Shown here in pieces: positions 12,501 to 24,500 of a DNA stretch of 64,000 nt. Made by a program: the position numbers and the translations under genes. The notes beneath the pieces were generated by a model, which was not told the origin of the DNA, ran no database searches, and worked only from the letters and a program-made list of their open reading frames with translations. Origin of the DNA: Rhinopomastus cyanomelas (Eukaryota > Chordata > Aves > Bucerotiformes > Rhinopomastidae); contig VXBP01008593.1 in assembly GCA_013400115.1 (NCBI GenBank), positions 62,001-126,000 on the forward strand. The letters are read 5' to 3'. Every line of letters begins with the position of its first letter. Position 1 is the stretch's first letter.

Positions 12501-15500
12501 TGGGTCTTCCTTCTTTCCCTTTGTAAAGATTGGGGTAACATTTGCTATTTTCCAGTCCCTAGGCACCTCTCCCGTTTCCCAGGACCTAGCAAAGATGATG
12601 GAGAGCGGCCTAGCAATGACTTCCGCCATCTCCCTCAGCACACGCGGGTGCATCCCATCTGGGCCCATGGATTTGTGCACATCCAGTTCGATCAACTTAT
12701 CCCTAACCCAGTCCTCATCAACCAAGGCAGGCTCACCTGTTGCCTCAACCTCCTCTGCAGCCTGGGGTCTAATGTCAACACAACCCCCAGAAGTATAGAC
12801 AGAGTTAAAGAAAGCGTTGAGTATCTCTGCTCTCTCTGCATCCTCTGTCTCCAGGGCACCCACCTCATTCAGCAGGGGGCCTACGTTGCTTCTAGGCCTG
12901 ATGTGAGCCACTGCTCTGTCTGCTTCGTTACATCCATGTTCATGACTTGAGAAGAATAGTCCGCAGGCAGTGACACCTCGTCTCTCACTCTCCATGGGAG
13001 AATGCATGCAGAAGTTACTGAGCCCACTGCAGCTGGTGAATTTAGTGCTGGCAAGAGTGATCTGTGCCTGTAGGGCTTTGGCATCCCATTTACACGTAAT
13101 TCATCTGACCTGAGGGGTTCTGGAGATGTGAGGTACTGAGAGATGTGCAAATCAGTTTGTTGGTTTTTCCTTCACATGGAAGGACAGAGAAGGCTACCAG
13201 TAACTAGGGGTGACAAAGGACAAGGTCAGCATAAACCTAGTGGTGGAAGAACACCAGTGCCTTAATGAGGAAGAGAACACATGTATGTGATGCACAGAAC
13301 AGCAGCTGTTAGTCCCTTCAGCAATATAACGTCTCTGAATATATACAGCAGCAGCTACTTCCCTTCTAATGAATGTCAACATGTGTTTCTGTCTCACCGT
13401 TAATGACATTGGCTCTTGTTATGGGCAAAAACCCTGAAAAGTTGTTCAGGAGAAGAAAGAGAATTTGAAAGTAGGAGGAAAATGAGCCGTTTAGCTAAAC
13501 TGGTCTTTGTCCAAGAGAGCAAGGCCGATGTATGGGAACACACATCAGACAGGCCGCCAACTCGTTCTCTTCTACTTGGTACATTGATCGGTGTGGTTTG
13601 AAAGTGAGACAGGTGGTGGGAATTGACAACTCCTGCTAAGAGAACCCAGCTTCCTTTACTGCTTGCTAATCCTGAAAGTAGTGTGACAGGGAACTTGGCA
13701 GCATTTGGGAGGAGCAATTTCTCAAGGGCTGATTGAAGGCTCTTGCTGGCTCTGTCCAGTGCAGCTCAGGCAGCAAGTTGCTTCTCTTGAACGAGGCACC
13801 GTGTACCACCTCCTTTTGTACAAGCCAGGGGAAGGAAGTCTTCTACGTGCTTCAAGATGCATCTGATTTTTCAGGTGTGGATGTAGTGGAGGGACTTGCA
13901 GAGCCCAGTCAGCAATGGGAAAGGCTGTGACACTGAAAGGACCTGTTACTTGATCCCTTTGTATGACAAGTAATGAGCAGGATGTGGTAGCTGATCCTGT
14001 TCTTCAAACACACTGATGTGTAAGGACAGGCAAGAAATTCATGTGCTATTTCATGTTTGGCCACAGATTTTGTACATACACTTGGAAAAAATTTCTACAT
14101 AAGTTTTAATCAAAATGGGTTGTTAAACTCAGTGCTCAAGTACTTCCGCAAGGCCAGCAAAGAGCAGCTGTACTGCGTTGGAATCTAAAGCAGAAAACTT
14201 CCCATGGGACTGTCAAAGTAAGCTAGTAAGATAAACTGGTGTTGTAGATAGCAAGGCCAGTGAGAGTTTAAGGCCAATGAGGATTAGGAATCTGGGTGAA
14301 AAATACTGCTCTAGGTTAGGGCTACAGAGTGTGTGTTTACTAATAAATAGATTACAGCCAAAGGAAAGGTGCAGTGGGAGTGGGACACAAAATAATGAAA
14401 GTGGATACTTCAAAGGGTCAACCCTGAATTAATAGCAAAACCAGCTCTTTTCAAGATAGTTATTACCTGAGAAAGTGTTTAGCCAGCCTGTTCTTAAAGG
14501 GCAAAGAGAAAACCTTTGGGCCAGAAACCAAGCATCTTCCTTTTCTGTACATGGACCACCAGCTAGCTTCTCTGAGCAGCTTAGCACCTCAGAACACGTG
14601 GCCCCACATGTGAGAGTGGCACTGAGGAAAGAAGGAGACAGCAAACGAAAATGAGTGAGAGGTTGTTCTAGACAAAGGGGAAGGATGCTGGGGACCCTTG
14701 GGAGTAATATTATAATGGGGAATTCATTAGTGCCTGGGAAAAGCAGAACTTGGGACGGGGATGGTGGAGTCTCCTTCTCTGGAGACATTTAAAACCCGCT
14801 TGGATGCGTCCCTGTGTGACTTGGTCTGGGGGATCCTGCTGTGGCAGGTAGATTGGACTGTATGATCTCTTCAGGTCCCTTCTAATCCCTCATGTTCTGT
14901 AATTCTGTGTAAGAACTGACGTGATGAACAGTGCAGCAGGATACAGGTGGAATGGAAAGACTAGAGGTAGGGTCATGCTATGGAACAGGCGGCAGTGTTA
15001 TTACACACAGTGGAGCAGCATTTAAACACTGTGTTAAAAAAAACCCCACTATTTTGTATTCAGGAGTGAATTCTCAATTTTTGATCAGTGAGTTTTTGAG
15101 GAACCAGTTCCGAGCCTGTCTTGCCCCCATGTGGGTTTTCATTTGTCCAGTGTTAGGCATGAGGGAGCAGCTCAGAAACACAAGTCAGACTCCACAGGTC
15201 ACCTGTGCTGTGGCCCTGTAGAGGGCTGAAGAGTCTCCAGCTAAAAATAAGGGCTGTGATTTTTAAATATTTTTTTTGAGTCCTAAATTTTATTTAATTT
15301 CTGTTATCTTGTGTCTGGAATGCACATATGGGAAATGCAAAGAAATAATGAAAGAGTATTGTAGAAGCAACACGGTGAAGAAGGTCAGTTCTCAGCCTTA
15401 GAGCCTGCATGCTCACAGCTTGATGGCCGATAGGACTGAACCCTAAACCTGGCTTTGGTTTGCAGGCACTAAGAGGCCTTTCTGAACTGGCAAGCTGTTG

Positions 15501-18500
15501 ACAGTTTTCCACTCCCTTGTGTGCAACAGAGCAGCTTTACACAGCAAGGACAGGGAGGGTGCCAGTGTATTCCTGCTGGGAGTGGGGAGCAAGGACTGAG
15601 AAAATGTCAGCTACGTGTTTCTGAAAGAGAGATTAACTAGGTCAACAGCCCAGCTTAGCTTGGTGCGTTAACAAAACATCTATTGACCAGGTCCAGAGAT
15701 TTTGTGTTTTCTTTCCAGCATTAAACCAATGCGTCGTATGTGCTCTGGTGCTGAAGTGTGTCCTTATGCAGAAGAATTGAAAAATGAAGCCCAGAAAAAG
15801 ATACTATTAACTATCGTAGCTTTATATTGTAATTACAAAACCCCATTGGTATGACCCAGGCAACCCACTGTAAGCCTGTGTAACCTGTATGTCACATAGT
15901 TCTGAAGTGCTGTGATGCCCAGGCAGGCTGTCTTCAAGGAGCAGTAAACCATGAGCAGTTCTGTTCTGCAAGTGTCTGTCAAACTGGCATGGCTGGCTTC
16001 TGTGCTCTGTGCCTGCCTAATGGGTAGTGAAAACTGATGCCTTTAATGAACAGTAGTTTGTTTTCCTCATAATAACATGCTTTGCACTCTCAAGCTGTAG
16101 TGTTTCTTTTTCACACACCCTTCCCAGTAGCGAAGGTTCCCTAGGGCAAGCGATGACTCTGTTTACCTCTGTACAATTGCAGTTAGCAATTGGAAACATC
16201 GTGCCTCAACACCGACTGATCCTCATGATTTGTAGTCAGTGGGGCTCTACAAAAGTAAAAGACTAATGGCTTTAAACTAGTGGTGGTAGTAGGTGAGATG
16301 GAATGAGCTCAGCGTGATGGTCGAGAGCCCAAGTGAAGTGTGCAACCTCCTTTTAAATAACATGTTGTCTCTAGAAATGGAATAAATGGGAAAGGAATGA
16401 TACCCCTGACAAGGATGTTTCTAAAGAGCTACGTTTAAAAGTCTGAGTTCTTTCAAATCAGTTTGGAAACCACCACACAAACTAGCTGGATAATGGGCTG
16501 CCCAGGGGGGTTGTGGAGTCTCCTTCTCTGGAGACTTTTCAAACCCTCCTGGCCATGTTCCTGTGCGACTGGATCTATGGGATCCTGTTCTGGCAGGGGG
16601 ATTGGACTGGATGACCTTTCGAGGTCCCTTCCAATCTCTAATGTTCTGTGACTGTGTGAAATCTTCTGTTGGTCTAAAGCTAATGAAGCATCCCATCCCA
16701 CAGATGGACCTCACCAGATCTGTTCCTACTGGTACTGCCAGCCTTCACAGGAAAGGGTGAACGTGAGAGTAACGTTTCCTCATGTATACCTACTCCACAG
16801 AAACGCTGCTTGTGCATCATACCCCTAAGATTTCCACTTGCAGATGAGAACTGCTGAACCAATCCACTTTTGAGGAATCTTTGAAGTTTAAATTCAATTT
16901 GCTTGAAAAGTTAGCTGTATTACAGGTAGAGGCTAAGCATGGCACTACAGAGGGGTTTGTGAATGCTTTGGGCATACACAACTACGCTTAAAGCCCAGTA
17001 GTAATTCCTGTCTCAAACCATCTGCTTTTATCACCTGCAGTGACGAGGATGACCTCCCTCCAGCACTGGCAGCGGCGGCAGCGGCATCGACGCCTGTGTC
17101 CTCAGCATCTCCTGGGTCACAGAAGTGTACACCTCAGACATCAGAAGGACAAACGCAGGTTTCACCTAGTGGCAAGGTAATGTACAAAGAGAAGAGCTGC
17201 TGGGTGCTGGAAGAGTTTCAGGAAGGGCCAAAGGGAGATGCAGGCAGCATGTTTCCTGAGATGCAGTAATTCTATGTCTAGGAGTAGTTCTGCAGGAATA
17301 TGCATAACCTGCCATGTAAAGAAATGTTTAGATCCTGTCATGGTTTTTCACTGGCAGCACAGGTCAGGGGATCAGGATTAAAGTAATAATTCCCTTGATT
17401 ACAAAGCTGTGTAACTTTGCTGTCTGTCTGTCTTGAGTAGCCACACATTATAAAACATGGTGTGAAATTTGAAATCCAAATGGCAAGTCTGTGCTTTAAT
17501 GAATTATAAAAAGAACAACATGAAACCAAACAGTAGGATTAGAGAAATGACATCTTTTTTTCAACAGTGGGTTTCTTCTTTGCCTTTAGAGTTCCACTGA
17601 TGCTGGAAGTACATTTGCTTTGGAGCCAGGTGATCTCCTGATGGATTTCACAGAGGCCACACCTATGGTAAATAGTTTCAGTTCACAACCAGAAACGTGT
17701 GAGAGTTTTCAATAATTTGCCACTGAAGTGAATGGGATACTGTGCAGCACGTTGGCCAGTGCACAGGAGTAGAGTAAGTTTTCTCGATGTTCAGGGATAC
17801 TGGGCACCCGTCAAACTCTGCTCAGCACCTCTGAAACCAGTCCACATCAACAAATGTTGGCTGGCTTTCTGAATGTGATTGCTTTTGTTGTTGGATGGTT
17901 TATCTTGTCTGTCATCCACCTGGGTGTCTTTACACCTTGCTGCACTGATCTCAAAAACCTCATTGCCCTTCGATGTGGATTCCTAATGTGATCATGTGAT
18001 CAATGATCCCATTGCTTTTGGGAGTTGTGAAAAGTCCCTTCTCCCCATGGAACCCTAGAGCTAGGATGTGTACCTGCACTCACTTGTTACGTTAGCAGAG
18101 CACTTTGCTTCGCCTCAAGGCAAAGTGGGCCGTAACATGTTGATCATTAACCTCTATTCATTTTTTGAGAGATATGTGGTTTGTATTTTTGCTTAGAAGT
18201 CACAGAGAAATGCTGGTCCCTATGAAGTCTAAATGCCTGTGGACATGAGTGAACTCAGTCAGCCTTTCACTTCAGATTTCCCTCAGGTTACTTGAAGGTT
18301 CACGGGGTGATCCATGGCTTTCTCCAGGTCATCCTGTAGTGCAGGTAGCTCTCATGCCATACAGCTTCTGCGCTGTCCAAAGCCAGTTGTGCTGTCTTCT
18401 CTAAACCCTGTGTAAAGCACACAAAATCACAACACGGACCTGGGGTTTGTGGCATCAAAAGTTTTGTGTTAAGGTCCCGGGGCACTGCTTTCACTGCATG

Positions 18501-21500
18501 GTTGGATCCTAGTAATGATGTTGGGAAGGCACTGTGGGGATGTGCCTGTGCTGCAGAGACCAGATGATACCTGTCTGTAAGTCACGGCTTGCAGTCTTGT
18601 GCCACTAAAAGAGAGATGCGGCCTCCTCTGCAAGTCCTGGAGGTGTTGGAGAATAGACTGGCTGTGGCACTTACTGCCTTGGTCTGGCTGATGTGGTGAA
18701 GTTAGGTCATGGGCTGGGCTGGATGAGCTCAGAGAACTTTTCCATCCTCAGTGATTCCGTGATTCTGATGAAGGTTTATCCCTCCTAGGCCCTGCCCTGC
18801 TTGCAGAAGAGATGTGCACATTCAGCCATGGCTTTTGGGCTGGCACCCCTCTGCTGTGAGGACAGGCTGAGGGAGCTGAGGTTGTTCAGCCTGGAGAGGA
18901 GAAGGCTCCAGGGGACCTAATAGCAACCTTCCCGTCCCTACAGGGAGCTACAAGAAGGCTGCAGAGGGACTGTCTATGAAGGCCTGGAGTGACAGCATGA
19001 GGGGCAATGGTTTCACATGAGAGAAGGGCAGATTGAAATGGGGTGTGAGGAAGAAGTTCTTGAGCAGGAGGAAGGTTGAACACTGGAGCAGGTTTCCCAG
19101 GGAGGGAGTTGAGGCCCCATCCCTGGAGCTAATCAAGAGGAGGCTGGACAAGGCTCTGGGCAACCTGATCTGGTTGAGGCTGTCCCTGCTCGCTGCAGGG
19201 GGGAGTTAGACTAGATGGCCTTTGGAGGTCCCCTCCAACCCGGGCCATTCTAGGATTCTAATCAGAATGTACAAAAATGAACTGTGGAGACCTCATCAGC
19301 TGCCTTCTCTAAATAACCCAGGTCTAGGTTTGTTCACATTTAATACAAGGCAGCATTCCACACTTTTCCTTTCCTGATGGAGGCTTCTTTCCCTAACTAT
19401 TCTACCCAAGCCATGCTTTCCCTTTTCCTGCCCCACTATCTGCTGACATGATTTATCACGTTCATAAACTAACCTTCCATGACTTTCTGCGCTTTAATAT
19501 TTTAGACTGCACAGCATCAATCAACCCTTTTTGTTTTGTTTAACATCTCCAAAGGTCAGCTTGTTCCCCACAGAGCAGTTACTGTTTACAGACCTTTCTC
19601 TGAAGTTGCACTGGCTACAGGCTGCTCAGTTGAGAGGTGAATGAAAACTTGACTCTTCAGGGTGAGAGGCACCAAACAAAAGCAAGGGAAGGGGAAATAT
19701 GTGCCTTTGGGCCAGTCTGCTTGTTTAATAAGTCAGTTGTGCTAACAGGTGCTGTCGAGTGAGGGTCAGGACTATGTACAGCTTGGCATCACATTGCTCT
19801 CAAGTCAGTGGCAGTGAGCTGTTTTCACCTGGCCCCTGGGAAATTATTTAACTGAACCCATTTGTTTCACATTCTCATGAAAATTGCTGTGTGGTTCTTC
19901 TCTGTGTTCACACAGGGACAGTGTCCAGTGAGGTCCTTGCGTGACTTGGGGTTTTCACTTGAGGTGACAGGGTGGAAGTTCACGTTCCTACATAGTCAGG
20001 GGGTTTCTTGCAGAGGGGTGTTGGAACAGCTGTCTTCTCTTTGTCATCTTGACTAGAAGGACTGAGGCACCTAAGTCAGACACCAAGAATAGTCTTTTTT
20101 TAACAATTTATGTCGTGATAAATGCTGCCCAGCTTCCCCAGTCCACTGCAGAGCTGTTATTTTGAAGCAGTTTCAGACACTCTTCTTCCCCTCTACTGTG
20201 CCCTGGTGAGACCACATCTGGAATCTTGTGTCCAGTTCCAGGCCCCTCAGTTCCAGAAGGACATAAAGCTGCTGGAGTGAGTCCAGCACAGGGCCACAGA
20301 GATGATGAGTGGAGTGGAGCATCTTCCTGATGAGGAGAGGCTGAGGCAGCTGGGTCTCTTGAGCTTGGAGAAGAGGAGAATGAGGGGTGACCTCATTAAT
20401 GTTGATAAATATGTGAAGGGTGGGTGTCAGGAGGATGGAGCCAGGCTCTGCTCAGGGGCACCCAGTGATAGGACAAGGGACACCAGGTGTGAGCTGGAAC
20501 AGAGAAGGTTCCACATCAGTGTGAGAAGGACCTTGTTCCCACTGAGGGTGACAGAGCCCTGGAAGGGGCTGCCCAGAGAGGTTGTGAAGTCTCCTTCTCT
20601 GAAGATGTTTCAAACCCACCTGGACATGTTCATGTGTGACGGGATCTAGGGTGTCCTGCTGTGTCAGGGGTATTGGACTGGGTGATCTTTCGAGGTCCCT
20701 TCCAAACCCTAATGTTCTGTGATTCTCCCCTCTCCTCTATAACGTTACTGGTAGTCCATGATTAAGTCACTGACTCGCTACATAGTCTTTGTTATTCAGC
20801 ATTTGATCATTGATGCTTCTTGACGGCCTTGGGTTTCATCCATGTTTTGCTGATGCCGCTCATACAGTCGAAGCTTTAGTGCATGCGGAGAGGTGCTGTT
20901 AGAAGTGGAATTTCACCAAACCAAATTAACTCCTAAAAATTCAAGGATTAGTGAATGGGCTGGATTAATGGAGTCCATTTGGTTAACATGCAGGTATCAG
21001 AGCAGTCATGTTTGTCACATTGGTGGGCCTAGAGCTCTAATGGCCACTTAGCCATCAGTACTTGGACTGTTAGTAATAGCAGGGCATAGGCAGACTGACG
21101 TCAGGGAATCATTTTGCAGCAGCGCTACTGTTCAGTTACTGATGGATGCGGTTTCCCTAGAAGGAAAGGTGTCATTCTGTGTCCTGTGTGGCTCAAACAA
21201 CATGGTTTATGCACTCTTCTATTAAGTTTTCAATTAAATCCTACAATTAAAGACGTACAGTGCATTTGTTACTGTCCCCTTTATAATGTGCAGAAGAGAG
21301 GGATTATCTTTTGCTATCACTCCATTGTGGCTTTGAGCACTGCATCTGGCTTGTAAGTAAACAAGATTCAATCCCTTCTGCTTCTCTGTTTCAGAAAGAA
21401 ATGGGTTTTTTAAATCTGCAGCATTGTATATGAAGAATTATAGCATCACAATTTGAGCATCTGTGTTATGGTTTATTAAATTATTCCTGCTCTCTTCCTG

Positions 21501-24500
21501 TCACCAGTCCGTATGTCTCTCTTCACCATCCTTGTGCTTCTAGCTTTTGTGGACTGTGAAATTAAAGCTTGAATTCCTAGTTAAACTGTTACTGCTTCAG
21601 TCCCTGGTGAGGGGACTACAGGGAAGGTCTGATGAGGAGAGGCTAAGAGATCTAGTGGGGGTCAGCCTGGAGGAGAGGAGACTGAGGGGAGACCTTCTCC
21701 CTCCAGCATCCTGAAGGGAGGTCGCAGTCACGTCAGGGTCGGGCTCTTCTCCCAGGCAACTAGCTCCAGGATGAGACGACAGGGCCTGCAGCTTCCGGGT
21801 CAGGGTTAGGTTGGATGTTAGGAAGCCCTTCCTCACAGAAAGGGTGATTAGAGCCTGGAATGGACTGCCCAGGGCAGTGGTGGAGTCCCCAATCCTGGAG
21901 GTGTTGAAGGCCAGCCTGGCTGTGGCCCTTAGTGCCCTGGTCTGGCCTCTGGAGTGATATTAGGTCCTGGACTGGACTGGCTGAGCTCAGAGGGCTTTTT
22001 CAGCCTCAATAAGAGTAATAAGAATAGTGTGGTTCGTGACGTAGATATGAGTTCAGGGCTTGCTTGTTTGTATTACAGAAATCTCACTCCTAGGAACCTG
22101 GATGAATGTAATGGCTGTGAGGCCAAATAACATCTCAGCCCAGAGAGAAAGGTGTTGTGTGCAGACCTTGATTTCACTTAATGGAGTAGAAGAAGTAAGA
22201 CTACACAGTATTCTGTGCATTTGTGCTCCTAAGTGACTCCTAAACTTGGACTAAAGCTTATAATGTAGGATGGATGGGGTAGGGCTAAACCATGGTTGGA
22301 ACTGATGATCTCAAGGGCCTTTCCCAACCAGAATGATTCTGTGATTGCGTCTGAAGAGATAGCAGAGAGCACAGCTTTACAGCTGGCTGTGGACTTGCAA
22401 ACTGTAGGGGTTCTCGTTCACGCTCCAGCAAATGAATCCATTTCTAGGGCTTCACCTGCCATCTGTTGGTGGGAAGAAGATTCTTTGCCTTTTCAAAACT
22501 TGAGATGCAGCGTTTCAGAGGCATAAATTATTGATGTACAAATTGTCAAAAAATAAATGGACTTCAGTGTAAAACTAGATATTTTTGTTAAGAATAAGCT
22601 GCAAAAAATACTTCCATTTCAGTAACAGCATCACTTGTGCATGCAGTACTGTTCAGTGAGAGAAATCTCACTGAGTCAGAAAGAGCTCTGCATTGGATGC
22701 GTTTTGAAAGTAAAAAAAGCTAATGAGGTCTAAAACCAGTCATCTCAGAAGGAAATTATGAGACATATTAGTGTCTTGACAGAAGCAGTGAAACAGCCTT
22801 GCAAACACTCAGTAAATACTTGTAGTCAGCAAGGGGTAGTGAGTTGAAGAGAATGAGGAAACAATCATAGAATCCTAGAATGGCCCAGGTTGGAGGGGAC
22901 CTCCAAAGGCCATCTAGTCTAACTCCCCCCTGCAGCGAGCAGGGACAGCCTCAACCAGATCAGGTTGCCCAGAGCCTTGTCCAGCCTCCTCTTGATTAGC
23001 TCCAGGGATGGGGCCTCAACTCCCTCCCTGGGAAACCTGCTCCAGTGTTCAACCTTCCTCCTGCTCAAGAACTTCTTCCTCACACCCCATTTCAATCTGC
23101 CCTTCTCTCATGTGAAACCATTGCCCCTCATGCTGTCACTCCAGGCCTTCATAGACAGTCCCTCTGCAGCCTTCTTGTAGCTCCCTGTAGGGACGGGAAG
23201 GTTGCTATTAGGTCCCCTGGAGCCTTCTCCTCTCCAGGCTGAACAACCTCAGCTCCCTCAGCCTGTCCTCACAGCAGAGGGGTGCCAGTCCCTTGATCAT
23301 TGTTTTAGCCTCCTCTGGACCCTGCTCCATCAGGTCCCTCTCCTTCCTGTACTCAGGGCTACAAAGCTGAATGCAGGACTCCAGGTGAGGTCTCACCGGG
23401 GCAAAGCAGAGCGGCAGAATCCCCTCTCTTGATCTGCTGGCCACTCTTCTTCTGATGCAGCCCAGGATGCGATTGGCCCTCAGGGCTGCAATTGCACACT
23501 GCTCATAAATGACACCCGGCTGCTTCTGGCAAAGCCCCAGCTATTACCAAGGTCAGTTTTGTTGAAGGATCTGCCCGTTCCATCTGGCACGCACACCAAG
23601 CCCTGTGCACACGCTTTGCTGAGAACCCTATTGGCAGTGTTGGAGATGGGAAGTCATTGGCTGAGGATAGTGGGCTTCTGTCCACCTGTGCTGGTGTGCA
23701 GTTTGGCACTCAGGCTGCACCCGAGTCAAGCAAACTGTCAAAAAGAACTCAGGGGCTCAGAGCCAGGTAGGGTCCCAGTGTTTGCCTCAGTGACTGAGCT
23801 GTCCAGACTGCAGGCAAAGCTTGTTCTCCTCAGAATGGCTGTGGTCAGCAGAGCCCATGCTAGGGTTTGCCTCTAAACGATTTTGCACTTCACATATCTC
23901 CTGTCTTGCTGCTAGTGGTTTGGAAAAGTGGTTGGAGGAACTGTGCTTGCTCCTTTCTCCCTTCCCCAGAGCAGAGGAACTGAAGCACTGAAAGGTTTTC
24001 CCTTTACATCTGCAGTGTGGCTGTGGGCAGCAGGCACAGGACAACAAAAAAACCAACAACAGACCACCACCCCCTCCCTGAACAGAAAACAGCATCTTGG
24101 GTCTTAGCCTTCATCTGTTCCAGGGCTCTTGAGGAGAAAGTAAAAAAAGCACCTTTGTTGTGTGCCAGCTGTGAAGCTGATAGGACTGGTTTCTGCTCCT
24201 CTGGCATTTTAGAAAGGCTTCAGGGTTTTTTGGAATCGAAAGAGTTAAATGCAGTCTTCCCACAGACCATCCCATCAGCAGAGGTTGCCAGACAACGGTG
24301 TGTTTTGGCCTCTTCCATCACTGCGTACTGCTGAGAAGGGGCTTGAAGGCAGTGGTGCTGGAAACAAGCATTGCAGGAGATCCCCTGCTCCCGGTTTGGC
24401 CTCTGTCTGAGCTCCTGTGGTGATGGGCAGGAAGTCACTGACTGGGGACCAGGATCTGCCTGTGACACTTTATTCACAGAGTATTCCTTCCCCTAAAGAA

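Larger units (their letters stand above)
11341..17040 (+). other. EPB41L4B intron
   Basis: Contains the long antisense CR1 (11624-12945, with an assembly gap) and two short CR1 tails (14755 and 16494). In 12950-14750 and 14915-16490 I see nothing I can name. Confidence 0.8.

Noticed and set aside
11890..13007. Minus-strand ORFs of 169 and 202 codons as possible host genes
   Set aside because: They are the CR1 ORF2 of a retrotransposon, recognisable by their RT and C-terminal signatures.
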